Positions 27,234 through 36,305 of a DNA stretch of 64,000 nt are shown here, piece after piece. How positions within the stretch are numbered: the stretch's first letter is position 1; each line of letters opens with the position of its first letter. The stretch covers positions 868,001 through 932,000 of the forward strand of contig NZ_CP007770.1 of assembly GCF_000816185.1 (NCBI RefSeq), in the 5' to 3' direction. Source of the stretch: Campylobacter insulaenigrae NCTC 12927. Its GTDB lineage: Bacteria; Campylobacterota; Campylobacteria; Campylobacterales; Campylobacteraceae. A program made the position numbers and the translations under genes. The notes under the pieces are model-generated. The model had not been told where the DNA came from and ran no database searches. It was given only the letters and a program-made list of their open reading frames with translations.

Positions 27234-28477
27234 GGCGAAATTTCCTCATAGATGACCAAATTTTCATTTTCTTTCAACCCTATTTCTTTTAAATATTTTA
27301 CATTTTCACTATTTTTAGCAAGTAAGGCAAAATCTAAAGCATTAAAACCTAAATCATCTATCTCGTTAATTTTTACTCCATAATTAACAAGTAGTTTTAG
27401 CATTTTGACATCAGAATAATTTGCAGCATGCATAAATATATTTTTAGAAGTATGCTCTAATGCACACAAAGTGATATAATAAGGGGTATTAGCACCAACG
27501 CTGGTCACAGAAAGTTTTTCATTATCATTGATGTATTTTTGATTAACATTTGCACCATTTTCAATCAAAAGTTTGGAAACTTCGTAATTACTATATTCAA
27601 CAGCATAAAATAAAGGTGTTTTGCCGAAGGAATTTTTATAATCAACCTCAGCGCCACTTTCTAAAAGCAATTTAACATTATCATAATTACCCAAAGCATA
27701 AAATAAAGCTGATTCATAGCCTTCATTTAATTTCACACCAAGCTTAATAAATTCAGCAATAATCTCTGTGTTTTTATTGTTTAATAAAGCAGACTTAAAA
27801 CCATTATTTAACTCTAAAGCATTAAGTTTATTTACATAAATATATTCTCGAATTTGATCCAATGAATTATGCGGATTTGCAATAAATTTTTCAAAATCAG
27901 AAATATCTTTGAAAATTTTAGTTTCACCAACAGCCCAATTTAAAAATTCATTCAAAGCACTACTTGCAAAATAAACAGCACTAGCTTTATCCATTTTGAA
28001 ATTTTTATAAAAATACATTGTAAGTGGATTAATCGCATCATTATAAGCTTTCCAAAAATCCTTATAAAGTTTAAAATTACCTACACTTTGATAAGCCCAA
28101 AACCTAAAATAAGCTTTTAGCTTTGCAAACTTCTTTTCCAAACTATTAGCATCTTGCAAGCTTACTTGATAGCTCATAGGATCTAATGCGATTTTTAAAA
28201 GCAAAAAATCAAATTTTCTAAGATCACTAAAATATTCCGCACCTACACATGCGCTATTACTACCCCTAATTTCATTTGCAAGCATGTAAAGTTTATTGGT
28301 AATTTCACTATTTTTTAAAGAAAACTGACAATTTAAATCAACCTGCGAATAATCTTCCATATTCTGTGGACTAAAATCTTTGAAAAAATTCGTTTTCTTC
28401 TCTTTTAAATAATCACAACTATACTCTAAAGCAAAAATTTGAAAACAAAATATAAAACTTAAAATTAAAAATCTCAA
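27230..28477 (-). CDS. Secreted ankyrin-repeat protein
   Basis: A 415-residue protein with an N-terminal signal peptide (about 1-16, ending FALEYSC), a helical domain of unknown type (about 20-240), and four to five ankyrin repeats in the C-terminal third. Examples are NVKLLLESGAEVDYKNSFGK and a following repeat with LLIENGANVNQK. Several cysteines lie in the N-terminal part. It is probably periplasmic and used for protein-protein contact; the partner is unknown. It leads a tight leftward run ending at trmA. Confidence 0.82.
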   Translation of the reverse strand: MRFLILSFIFCFQIFALEYSCDYLKEKKTNFFKDFSPQNMEDYSQVDLNCQFSLKNSEITNKLYMLANEIRGSNSACVGAEYFSDLRKFDFLLLKIALDPMSYQVSLQDANSLEKKFAKLKAYFRFWAYQSVGNFKLYKDFWKAYNDAINPLTMYFYKNFKMDKASAVYFASSALNEFLNWAVGETKIFKDISDFEKFIANPHNSLDQIREYIYVNKLNALELNNGFKSALLNNKNTEIIAEFIKLGVKLNEGYESALFYALGNYDNVKLLLESGAEVDYKNSFGKTPLFYAVEYSNYEVSKLLIENGANVNQKYINDNEKLSVTSVGANTPYYITLCALEHTSKNIFMHAANYSDVKMLKLLVNYGVKINEIDDLGFNALDFALLAKNSENVKYLKEIGLKENENLVIYEEISP

Positions 28478-28568
28478 ATATTATCCTTAAAAATTTCGAA
28501 ATAAATCGACATTTTAGCTAAATTTTTGCTTTAATAACAATTAATTATTTTATGAGTTAGGATTAAAA

Positions 28569-29021
28569 ATGTATCAAAGTATTTATTCGTCCGATGTATC
28601 TTATATACTTTTACAAAGTAATGGCAAAAAATTGACAAATCTGCATTTCATAGATAAAAAACTACACCTTGAAAACAACAATTGTCCTATATTAAATTTA
28701 GCCCAAAAAGAGTTAGATTTATATTTTTCTAAAAAATTATCAGTCTTTAAAACTCCATTATTAATACAAGGAAGTAAATTCGAGCAAAACGTTTATCGCG
28801 CACTAATGAATATACCATTTGGTCATACAAAAACCTATAAAGAAATAGCTTTAATAATTAATCATCCCAAGGCATACAGAGCTGTTGGTAATGCAAATGC
28901 TACAAATAAAATTGCTATTTTTATACCGTGTCATAGAGTTCTAGCTAAAAACTGCATAGGAGGATATGCAGATGGAATATTTATAAAGAAATTTTTACTT
29001 GAACTTGAAAAAGATCAATAA
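28569..29021 (+). CDS. ogt: Methylated-DNA-[protein]-cysteine S-methyltransferase
   Basis: A 150-residue DNA repair protein that transfers the methyl group from O6-methylguanine to its own cysteine. The active site IPCHRVLAKN (Cys near residue 118) is intact, with the preceding RAVGNANATN arginine-finger helix and the following GGYADG loop. The short N-terminal domain lacks the Ada metal-binding region. It stands alone on the + strand between leftward operons, and its end overlaps truA by 7 bases. Confidence 0.95.
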   Translation: MYQSIYSSDVSYILLQSNGKKLTNLHFIDKKLHLENNNCPILNLAQKELDLYFSKKLSVFKTPLLIQGSKFEQNVYRALMNIPFGHTKTYKEIALIINHPKAYRAVGNANATNKIAIFIPCHRVLAKNCIGGYADGIFIKKFLLELEKDQ

Positions 29022-29737
29022 ATAATTTTACTTAAATATAAACCACTAGAAGGTGCCAATAATCTAGTATGTATTTTTTTGGTATCAATTTGTTCTTTAA
29101 GATTATCTTGACTAATTTTAGTTTCTAAAACTTTAAAAATTCCAGCCATCATCATTCTAATTTGTGATCTTAAAAAACCATTAGCTTCAAAAGAAAATAT
29201 ACTATAGTCTTTATAAGAAAAAACCTTACTTTTGTAAATTTTTCTTATTGTTGTTTTATTATTTGATCCTTCTTTTTGAAAAAATTTAAAATCATGTTCA
29301 CCTTCAAATATTGAAATAATCTTAGATGCTAAATTTAAATCTATCTTTGGATAAAAATGAACATAAGAAGCTAAAAAAGGATTATAGTTTCCATGAAAAA
29401 GCACATAATAATACTTCCTTTTTTTCACATCAAAACGAACTTGAAAAGTTTGTGGTATTTGTTGAATATTTTTAACATGTATATAAGGATGTGCAAAATA
29501 ATTAATTTTGTTTTTTAAATACACAAAATCACGAAAATATTCATCAATCTCAACACTAGCAACTGCATTAGTAGCATGTACACCTTTATCTGTCCTTGAA
29601 GCAAATAAAATTTTCTCATAAATTCCAAGATGGCCTAATACTTGCGCAAGTTTATCTTGGACGGTATTTTTATGAGGTTGACTTGCTGAACCTTGAAATT
29701 TAGAACCATCATAAGAAAAAGTTAATTTTACAAGCAT
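29015..29737 (-). CDS. truA: tRNA pseudouridine synthase A
   Basis: A 240-residue TruA, which converts uridines 38-40 of the tRNA anticodon arm. The catalytic aspartate lies in ASRTDKGVHATNAV (near residue 50). Also visible are YDGSKFQGSA near the N-terminus, the KYYYVLFHG strand, and the FLRSQIRMMMAGI helix near 195. It is the last gene of a leftward run and overlaps the LptF/G-like gene by one base. Confidence 0.95.
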   Translation of the reverse strand: MLVKLTFSYDGSKFQGSASQPHKNTVQDKLAQVLGHLGIYEKILFASRTDKGVHATNAVASVEIDEYFRDFVYLKNKINYFAHPYIHVKNIQQIPQTFQVRFDVKKRKYYYVLFHGNYNPFLASYVHFYPKIDLNLASKIISIFEGEHDFKFFQKEGSNNKTTIRKIYKSKVFSYKDYSIFSFEANGFLRSQIRMMMAGIFKVLETKISQDNLKEQIDTKKIHTRLLAPSSGLYLSKIIY

Positions 29738-30768
29738 TAGTATCTACTTAAGATTTTTTTTCTAAAATAAATTATAGAAACTATTAAAAAACTTACAAAA
29801 ATTATACCTACAACTATTAAAGGAGGTCTATAAAAACTAATTAATAAACTAAAATATACAAAAATAACAGAAAAAATACCCAAATAAGCAAAACCTTTTT
29901 CATAACGATAAGTCACTATACCAAAGGAAAGAGCAAACAAGGTACTAGCAAGCGGAAAAAGTGCTATAAGCGTATATATAACAAATTCTTTTGCCTTTTC
30001 CTTACGAGTATTTAAATCAGACCAATAATCATAAAAATTTTTAACACTTAATTCTTTAGAATAAATTTTATTTTTAATTAATAAATTTTTAAAACTAGAA
30101 ATATGCCAATTATCATTTTTTATCTCATACGCCTTACCCTCATCAAGTTTAAATGAAACATAACCTTCTTGATTCTCCAATTTTCCTTCTTTAGCCAATA
30201 TAATTTGTTCTTTATCATCAGGCTTTTTTTTAGGATGATACATAATAATATTTTTATAAATATTATCAGCATTTTTTTCATCAACAAATATAAGCCAATC
30301 GCCATATTTTTGACCAAATTCCCCAGTTTTGATATTAATTTTTGTACTAATTTTTTTATAATCTATGAAATTATCAAAAAGTTCAAACGATATAGGTATA
30401 AAAATTAAAACTACCACCAACATAAAAGCACTTATAATCCCAGCTATTTTCATAAAAAAAATCGCAATAATTTTTGGCGAAATTCCTAGGGTGAATAAAA
30501 CTATACTTTCATTCTCTCTAGATAGTCTATAAAAACTTAAAGTTAAAGCTATGAAAAAAGAAATAGGTAAAGTAAATGCCAAAGTTTTTGGTAGCAAATA
30601 TATATATAACTGGAATAATTCTACAATAGTAATTTCAACATAAGAAGTAATATTTGCAAGTTGAATAAAAAAAATAATCGACACAATAACAAATAAAGTA
30701 AAAAACAAAGACAACATCGTGTTTAAAAATTGATTTAATAAATACTTATAAACTAATTTCATATCCAA
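29737..30768 (-). CDS. LptF/LptG family LPS export permease
   Basis: A 343-residue YjgP/YjgQ-family inner-membrane protein. Three N-terminal and three C-terminal helices flank a soluble periplasmic beta-jellyroll (about 130-250, with FGQKYGDWLIFVDE). LptF and LptG are the membrane subunits of the LptB2FG ABC machine that extracts lipopolysaccharide or lipooligosaccharide and passes it to LptC. Only one member is in the window, and F versus G cannot be told by eye. It overlaps the prepilin peptidase gene by 10 bases. Confidence 0.87.
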   Translation of the reverse strand: MDMKLVYKYLLNQFLNTMLSLFFTLFVIVSIIFFIQLANITSYVEITIVELFQLYIYLLPKTLAFTLPISFFIALTLSFYRLSRENESIVLFTLGISPKIIAIFFMKIAGIISAFMLVVVLIFIPISFELFDNFIDYKKISTKINIKTGEFGQKYGDWLIFVDEKNADNIYKNIIMYHPKKKPDDKEQIILAKEGKLENQEGYVSFKLDEGKAYEIKNDNWHISSFKNLLIKNKIYSKELSVKNFYDYWSDLNTRKEKAKEFVIYTLIALFPLASTLFALSFGIVTYRYEKGFAYLGIFSVIFVYFSLLISFYRPPLIVVGIIFVSFLIVSIIYFRKKILSRY

Positions 30769-31514
30769 CTTTCTATGCTAAAATGTAGCAAAATCGCTAT
30801 AAACAAAAAAGGAATCATAGGCATTTGATAATCTTTTTTAGCTATTTTGATAAATAAAATTAAACTGAGTAAAGAAGCAATAAATAAGATTAAAAAAGCT
30901 GCTTTATAATCAAAAATGCCAAAAATAGAAGCTATGATTATAACATCACCCTCTCCTAAACTCTCCAAAATTTCATCTTTTTTTTGAAAATTTTTTATAA
31001 AATTAATAAAACTTTTTAATAAAAACATTAATCCGGCGCCAAAACAAGCTTTAAATATAAAATTTTCCTCAAAATTTAAGATATTTATAACATTTTTAGA
31101 AGAAATAAAATCAAAAATAAAAGCTAAAGCAAACAACACCCAAAGCCAAATTTCACTAACTGCTTTAAAATAATAATCCATCCAAGAAAGTATTAAAAAT
31201 ATACTCAAAATTAATGAAAAAATTAAAACTTTAAAAATATCATCTCCATAAAGCAAAAAAGATAGTGCAAACAAGCAAGCGCAAAAAAATTCATTTAATG
31301 GATAAATAACAGAAATTCTCTCTCTACAAAAAGAACACTTTCCTTTTAGCAAAATGAAAGAAATTAAAGGTATTAAATGAAAAATTTTTAAAGTTTTATT
31401 ACATTTTAAACAATGAGACCTAGGATTTATAATGCTTTGATTATATATTTTTCTAAAAATAACCACATTAACAAAAGAGCCTATACTAAGTCCTAGTAAA
31501 ATAAAAAAAATCAT
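30759..31514 (-). CDS. Prepilin peptidase (type IV leader peptidase, A24 family)
   Basis: A 251-residue polytopic membrane aspartyl protease. The N-terminal signature GSFVNVVIFR leads into a cytoplasmic loop with two CxxC pairs (CLKC near residue 36 and CSFC near 60). The active-site Gly-x-Gly-Asp is present as GEGDV (near 188); the partner Asp lies in SWMDYYFK near 112. The presence of the CxxC pairs suggests a full-length enzyme with N-methylase domain. It should process the pseudopilin precursors encoded at 10-11.5 kb. The PilD-like gene sits inside a cell-envelope operon next to uppS. Confidence 0.92.
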   Translation of the reverse strand: MIFFILLGLSIGSFVNVVIFRKIYNQSIINPRSHCLKCNKTLKIFHLIPLISFILLKGKCSFCRERISVIYPLNEFFCACLFALSFLLYGDDIFKVLIFSLILSIFLILSWMDYYFKAVSEIWLWVLFALAFIFDFISSKNVINILNFEENFIFKACFGAGLMFLLKSFINFIKNFQKKDEILESLGEGDVIIIASIFGIFDYKAAFLILFIASLLSLILFIKIAKKDYQMPMIPFLFIAILLHFSIESWI

Positions 31515-32179
31515 TTACCAAAAGTTCTTTTGCGTTTTTTAAAATCATTGATAATAGAATTAAATTCTTTCTTAGTTAAAGCAGGAAAAAGTGTTGGACT
31601 AAAATGAATTTCAGCATAACTTGATTGCCATAATAAAAAATTTGAAATTCTCTTAGCACTACCCACTCTTAAAAACAAATCTACATCTTCACTTAAATCT
31701 AAATTTGCTTGAATATTTTCTTCAGTGATTTCAAGTTTTTTTTCAATAATCTTTTTTACAGCTCTCACTATTTCATCTTTAGATCCATAAGAAATAGCCA
31801 AATTAACACATAATTTAGAGTAATCCTTAGTTTGATCTTCAAATTTCTTTATTTTCTGTAAAATAAAATCATCCAAAAGGTCAAAATTCCCTATAGCCCT
31901 AAAGCGCACCTCATTCATAATAAATTGAGGCAAAGATTCATCAAGATATTTCTCTAACAATTTAAAAAGAAAATCCACTTCTTCTTTAGGTCTTTGCCAA
32001 TTCTCAGTACTAAAAGCATAAAGAGTTAAATTTTCAATTTGTTCTTCTATACAAACTTCTATAATTTCTTCTACTATTTTAGCGCCTTGTTTATAGCCAA
32101 TTTTTTCCAATAAACCATTTTTTCTAGCCCATCTTCGATTCCCATCCATAACTACAGCTAGATGCTTTAATTTATTCAT
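31511..32179 (-). CDS. uppS: Undecaprenyl diphosphate synthase
   Basis: A 222-residue cis-prenyltransferase that makes the C55 lipid carrier for peptidoglycan and surface glycans. The hallmark AVVMDGNRRWARKNG (catalytic Asp near residue 12) opens the protein. TLYAFSTENWQRPKEEV near 53 and the late RVGSAKRISNFLLWQSSYAEI block (near 172) bind substrate. It is slightly shorter than E. coli UppS. It overlaps the prepilin peptidase by 4 bases and lies 3 bases after the preceding gene. Confidence 0.96.
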   Translation of the reverse strand: MNKLKHLAVVMDGNRRWARKNGLLEKIGYKQGAKIVEEIIEVCIEEQIENLTLYAFSTENWQRPKEEVDFLFKLLEKYLDESLPQFIMNEVRFRAIGNFDLLDDFILQKIKKFEDQTKDYSKLCVNLAISYGSKDEIVRAVKKIIEKKLEITEENIQANLDLSEDVDLFLRVGSAKRISNFLLWQSSYAEIHFSPTLFPALTKKEFNSIINDFKKRKRTFGK

Positions 32180-32182
32180 TTA

Positions 32183-32803
32183 TTAACCCTTTATATCCAT
32201 CAATCTCTTAAATACGAACATAGGGGATAAAGTAGACACTATTTCAAAGTTAAAATATTCGTGTAAAAATTGCGCTACTTTCGCAAAAGGAGTTTGAATA
32301 CGCACTATTTTACCTTCGCTAATATAAATTTTTAAGGCACCAAAAATCTCTAAATATAAATAAACTTCCACGTCTTTTCCATTTTTTTTGGCTTCAAATA
32401 AAGCTCTTTGTGAATTATAAACAAAAGGAATATGGTAAATTTTTTCAAAAAAAGCAAAAAACATTTCTTTGTAAATCTCGTATTCGTAAGCATTTTTACT
32501 CTCAATAATTTTTTGAACTATATGATTTTTATACCACAAATCTTCATCTGCATCTTTTAAAAGCCTTTCTATAATAGAAATTCCACCATCAAAAAGTTTT
32601 ATATTAGGTTTTTTTAAAAGATTTTTAAAGGAAATTACTCCCTTGTCTTCATAAACTTCAGCTAAATATTCTTGTCCAACTTCAAGATCTATCATGCTCT
32701 TTGTTTCAAGCTTTTTAGTATTCAAAAGTAAAACATAGCGATTATATGATCTTTTTTCCAGAATTTGCATTTTTACAGGCAAGGTTGAATTTATAATATT
32801 CAT
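32183..32803 (-). CDS. Conserved protein of unknown function in the coaBC-uppS operon
   Basis: A 206-residue soluble protein with no signal peptide, membrane helix or motif I recognise. It looks like two alpha/beta parts: an N-terminal beta-rich region (residues 5-60), a mainly helical middle, and a C-terminal strand-rich region with VEVYLYLEIFGALKIYI near 144. Its position between coaBC (4-base overlap) and uppS (3-base gap) is the same as in C. jejuni from memory, so it is a conserved partner in that operon. No function can be given. Confidence 0.75.
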   Translation of the reverse strand: MNIINSTLPVKMQILEKRSYNRYVLLLNTKKLETKSMIDLEVGQEYLAEVYEDKGVISFKNLLKKPNIKLFDGGISIIERLLKDADEDLWYKNHIVQKIIESKNAYEYEIYKEMFFAFFEKIYHIPFVYNSQRALFEAKKNGKDVEVYLYLEIFGALKIYISEGKIVRIQTPFAKVAQFLHEYFNFEIVSTLSPMFVFKRLMDIKG

Positions 32804-33963
32804 TGGAGCTTACTCATTTCTTGCATTAAAACAAAAGCAAGTTTTTCTTTACTCATTTTTTGACTTTGAAATATTTGTCCTTTAGTTATAAAGCTAATAC
32901 GATTTTCATCACTTCCAAATTCCATATCTTCATCTAAAATATTCAAACAAATCATATCTAAATTTTTATCTAGCAAAGATTTCTTAGCATTTTCCACGGC
33001 ACAAATTTTATCATATTCCATTTTAAAGCCTATTTTTTTGCCTTTAAAATTACAATTTTTAAGCAAATCCTCATTTAATTTTAGATGTAGATCTAAACCT
33101 TCTAGATATTCTTCTTTTTTAATTTTTCCTTTTATGATTTTTGGTATAAAATCGCTTACCGCTGCTACCATCACTAAAAAATCATTTTCTAAATTATCAT
33201 TTAAAAGTTCTTTTAAATCTTTTGAACTTTCAAATTCATAAAGCTCATAAAGTGTATCAAAATTGATAGAACTAAATAATTTTACATTAGCACCCAAAAA
33301 ATAGCACGCATCAGCTATAGCTTTTGCCATTTTTCCACTTGAAAAATTACTTATACAACGCACATCGTCTATTTTTTCTCGCGTTCCTCCACCTGTAACA
33401 ATTATATTTTGAGTACACCAAAATTTCTCTTTTAAAAGCTCTCTTTTGGTAATATTAAAAATATCTTTTATTTCAGCCAAAGCCCCTATACCTTCATCTT
33501 TACAAGCTAATGTCTTTACAATAGGATCAATAATAATATATCCATTTTCCTTAAGTAATTTCAAGGACTTTTGAACGCTAAAATGTAAATACATATTCGT
33601 ATTAGCTGCAGGAGCTATTATAAAAGATTTTGATTTATCTACTGCAATCAAGGTTTGAATAAACAAATTATCCGCTATACCTTGAGAAAATTTATTAATA
33701 GAATTTATACTAGCAGGCGCAAAAACTACGACATCACAATCTTTACTAAAAGCAATGTGATTATTAAAATTATTCCAACTTTCGTTTTCCTCGCACAAAA
33801 CCTCATCAGCTAAAGCCTCAAAACTCATCTTGCTAGCAAAATTTAATGCACCCTTAGAAAGTAAAACTTTTACTCTAAATTCTTCTTTTTTAAATAAAGA
33901 AATAAGTTCGTAAGCTTTATAAAATGCTATACTTCCACTAATTGCTAGCAAAACTGTTTTCAT
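32800..33963 (-). CDS. coaBC: Bifunctional phosphopantothenoylcysteine decarboxylase / phosphopantothenate-cysteine ligase
   Basis: A 387-residue fusion of two coenzyme A synthesis steps. The N-terminal flavoprotein (CoaC, about 1-175) has the GSIAFYKAYELI start, a His in FNNHIAFSKD and the PAANTNMY substrate clamp (near 118). The C-terminal ligase (CoaB, about 186-387) begins with IIVTGGGTREKIDDVRCISN, followed by SSGKMAKAIADA. Both activities look intact. It overlaps glmU and the unknown gene by 4 bases each. Confidence 0.95.
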   Translation of the reverse strand: MKTVLLAISGSIAFYKAYELISLFKKEEFRVKVLLSKGALNFASKMSFEALADEVLCEENESWNNFNNHIAFSKDCDVVVFAPASINSINKFSQGIADNLFIQTLIAVDKSKSFIIAPAANTNMYLHFSVQKSLKLLKENGYIIIDPIVKTLACKDEGIGALAEIKDIFNITKRELLKEKFWCTQNIIVTGGGTREKIDDVRCISNFSSGKMAKAIADACYFLGANVKLFSSINFDTLYELYEFESSKDLKELLNDNLENDFLVMVAAVSDFIPKIIKGKIKKEEYLEGLDLHLKLNEDLLKNCNFKGKKIGFKMEYDKICAVENAKKSLLDKNLDMICLNILDEDMEFGSDENRISFITKGQIFQSQKMSKEKLAFVLMQEMSKLQ

Positions 33964-35252
33964 TTTTTTCCTAATTTTTGATAAAAAAATTCTTTTTTAA
34001 CTTCAGCTTTCGCTCTATTAATATATAAAGAACCTTTATTGACATCTTTATAAACTGTACTTCCCGCAGCTATAATAACTTCATCTTCTATATTAATTGG
34101 AGCTATAAACTGCGTATCTGATCCAACAAATACATTTTTTCCTATTTTAGTCTTATGTTTTTTAATTCCATCATAATTACAAGTGATAGTACCACAACCG
34201 ATATTAGTTCCCTCATCTATCTCACAATCCCCCAAATAACTCAAATGTCCTGCTTTTACTCCATTTAATAATGCATTTTTACACTCTACAAAATTTCCTA
34301 TGTGAGTATTTTTAAGCTGACATTTTGGACGTAAATGTGCTAAAGGTCCTACATCGCTATTTTCTACTATACTATCTTCAATCACACTTGAACTTTTGAT
34401 AATTGAATTAATGATTTTTGATTTTCCCTCTATACGCACATTTTCATACACTTCACACTCGCCTATAAACTCAACCTCATCTGAAATAAAAGTCGTTGCA
34501 GGCATATGAAAAATCACTCCTTGCTTCATCCATTCTTTTTTAATTGCTTCTTGCATAAGATCTTGAGCTAAGCAAAGTTCTACTTTATCATTAACACCCA
34601 TAAAATCTTGTTCATTTACAAACACCGCATCGATTTCATAGCCTTTTTCCTTTGCTAAATATACTGCGTCGGTTAAATAATACTCTTTAGCTTTATTATC
34701 ATTTTTTATCAAAGGTAATACTTCTTTTAAAATTTGTACTTTTATAGCATAAACACCGCTATTGCAAATGTTTATAGCAAGTTCTTCTTTGTTTGCATCT
34801 TTTGTTTCTACTATTTTTTGAATTTTATTTTCTTTTAATACTATTCTTCCATAACTTTTTGGATCTTTAGCGCTAAAAACAGCTACATTAAAATCACTTT
34901 CATTTAAAGCTATTTTTTCTAAATCCTCTGCCTTAATTAAAGGCATATCACCACATAAAATCAATACTTTTTCATGCTTACCTTCATAACCCCTTAAAGC
35001 TCCTGCAGTACCTGGAAAATTTTGCAAATCTTGCTCTAAAAAGCGTGTATTTGGAAAATGCTCTAAAACAACTTGTTCAACCTTTTCTTTTTGATGAGAA
35101 AGCACCACACATACATCATCACTGATTTTATAAGCTTGTTTTAAAATATGCAAAATCATTGCTTTTGAGCAAATCTTTTGAAGTACTTTTGGATTTTGTG
35201 ATTTCATACGTGTACCAAGTCCAGCAGCCAAAATAAGCACAGAAATTTTCAT
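33960..35252 (-). CDS. glmU: Bifunctional GlcNAc-1-P uridyltransferase / GlcN-1-P acetyltransferase
   Basis: A 430-residue GlmU making UDP-GlcNAc for peptidoglycan, LOS and glycoproteins. The nucleotidyltransferase domain starts with LAAGLGTRMKSQNPKVLQ; the DMPL motif near residue 97 binds metal. The C-terminal left-handed beta helix (about 245-430) carries the acetyltransferase site around HLSYLGDCEIDEG and the GCGTITCNYDG block (near 346-360). It heads the leftward envelope operon glmU-coaBC-unknown-uppS-prepilin peptidase-lptF/G-truA. Confidence 0.96.
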   Translation of the reverse strand: MKISVLILAAGLGTRMKSQNPKVLQKICSKAMILHILKQAYKISDDVCVVLSHQKEKVEQVVLEHFPNTRFLEQDLQNFPGTAGALRGYEGKHEKVLILCGDMPLIKAEDLEKIALNESDFNVAVFSAKDPKSYGRIVLKENKIQKIVETKDANKEELAINICNSGVYAIKVQILKEVLPLIKNDNKAKEYYLTDAVYLAKEKGYEIDAVFVNEQDFMGVNDKVELCLAQDLMQEAIKKEWMKQGVIFHMPATTFISDEVEFIGECEVYENVRIEGKSKIINSIIKSSSVIEDSIVENSDVGPLAHLRPKCQLKNTHIGNFVECKNALLNGVKAGHLSYLGDCEIDEGTNIGCGTITCNYDGIKKHKTKIGKNVFVGSDTQFIAPINIEDEVIIAAGSTVYKDVNKGSLYINRAKAEVKKEFFYQKLGKK

Positions 35253-35395
35253 AATAAACCTTTTATAAAAAAATAACTCTCATTTTAACAAGCAAAAGTA
35301 AAAAAATAATCTTTATTCAAAAGATAAATATAAAAATTTTTATCTATAAACTTTCAATTTTAACTTAAATTTTCTATATTTTTTAAGAGTAAAAT

Positions 35396-35404
35396 TGCTA
35401 AAAT
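35396..35404 (+). promoter_or_regulatory. Extended -10 promoter of fliP
   Basis: TGCTAAAAT (TG-N-TAAAAT) lies 31 bases before the TTG start of fliP. The same nine bases form the rpsF promoter. No sigma-54 or sigma-28 element is seen here, consistent with early flagellar class expression. Confidence 0.5.
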
Positions 35405-35434
35405 ACTGGCTTATTTTAAGCTTAAGGAAAGAAA

Positions 35435-36169
35435 TTGAAAGCTTTGTTGTTATTGTTTTTGTCAAGTTTAATGCTTTTGGGTGCTGAAGTAACCATTCCA
35501 ACTGTAAATTTAAGTTTAAGTGCACCTAATACTCCTCAACAATTAGTAACAACATTAAATATAATCATCGTCTTAACTATATTAGCACTTGCTCCAACTA
35601 TTATTTTTATCATGACTTCATTTTTAAGATTGATTGTAGTATTTTCTTTTCTAAGAACTGCCTTAGGTACACAAACAATGCCACCAAATACTATTTTAGC
35701 AACCATGGCTTTAATTTTAACTTTTTTTATTATGGAACCAGTTGCTACAAAATCATATAACGAAGGAATAAAGCCATATATAGCGGAAAAAATTGGCTAT
35801 GAAGAAGCTTTTGCTAAAAGTGTCAAACCTTTTAAAGATTTTATGCTTAAAAACACTAGAGAAAAAGATTTAGCGCTTTTTTATAGAATTAGAAATTTGG
35901 AAAATCCAAAAACTATAGATGAAGTACCCTTAACAGTTTTAGTACCTGCTTTTATGATTAGTGAATTAAAAACAGCATTTGAAATAGGATTTTTACTCTT
36001 TTTACCATTTTTAGTTATCGATATGGTTGTAAGTTCGGTGTTAATGGCTATGGGTATGATGATGCTTCCTCCTGTTATGATTTCTATGCCTTTTAAATTG
36101 CTTATTTTTGTTTTAGTAGATGGGTGGAATTTACTTATACAAAATCTAGTCAAAAGTTTTTTAACTTAA
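35435..36169 (+). CDS. fliP: Flagellar type III export protein FliP
   Basis: A 244-residue FliP, the pentameric core of the flagellar export gate. A cleavable signal peptide (MKALLLLFLSSLMLLGAEV) is followed by four membrane helices. Family signatures are present: TSFLRLIVVFSFLRTALGTQ near residue 64, VLVPAFMISELKTAFEIGF near 168, and the MGMMMLPPVMISMPFKLLIFVLVDGW block near 205. The start is TTG behind AAGGAAA. An ORF on the opposite strand at 35340-35525 is a shadow. Confidence 0.96.
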   Translation: MKALLLLFLSSLMLLGAEVTIPTVNLSLSAPNTPQQLVTTLNIIIVLTILALAPTIIFIMTSFLRLIVVFSFLRTALGTQTMPPNTILATMALILTFFIMEPVATKSYNEGIKPYIAEKIGYEEAFAKSVKPFKDFMLKNTREKDLALFYRIRNLENPKTIDEVPLTVLVPAFMISELKTAFEIGFLLFLPFLVIDMVVSSVLMAMGMMMLPPVMISMPFKLLIFVLVDGWNLLIQNLVKSFLT

Positions 36170-36305
36170 CTAAAGTGAAATTTATAAGTGTTAGCATATA
36201 TCTTTTTATTTGGTATTTTTTATCTGCCTTGTGATAAGTGTTTTTCAAAACAAGATATGAATTCAATAACAAATTTAATTAACTTTAGATTTTTAGTATA
36301 GCATT

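Noticed and set aside
35340..35525. Leftward 61-residue frame overlapping the fliP promoter and signal peptide
   Set aside because: A shadow of A/T-rich DNA, K/L/T-rich, with no ribosome site or similarity.
36188..36301. A 37-codon GTG-started frame between fliP and pabB, with a hydrophobic start and two cysteines
   Set aside because: No ribosome site, a weak start codon, and overlap with another short frame at 36175; in A/T-rich DNA such frames are common. It may be a gene relic, but I cannot support it.
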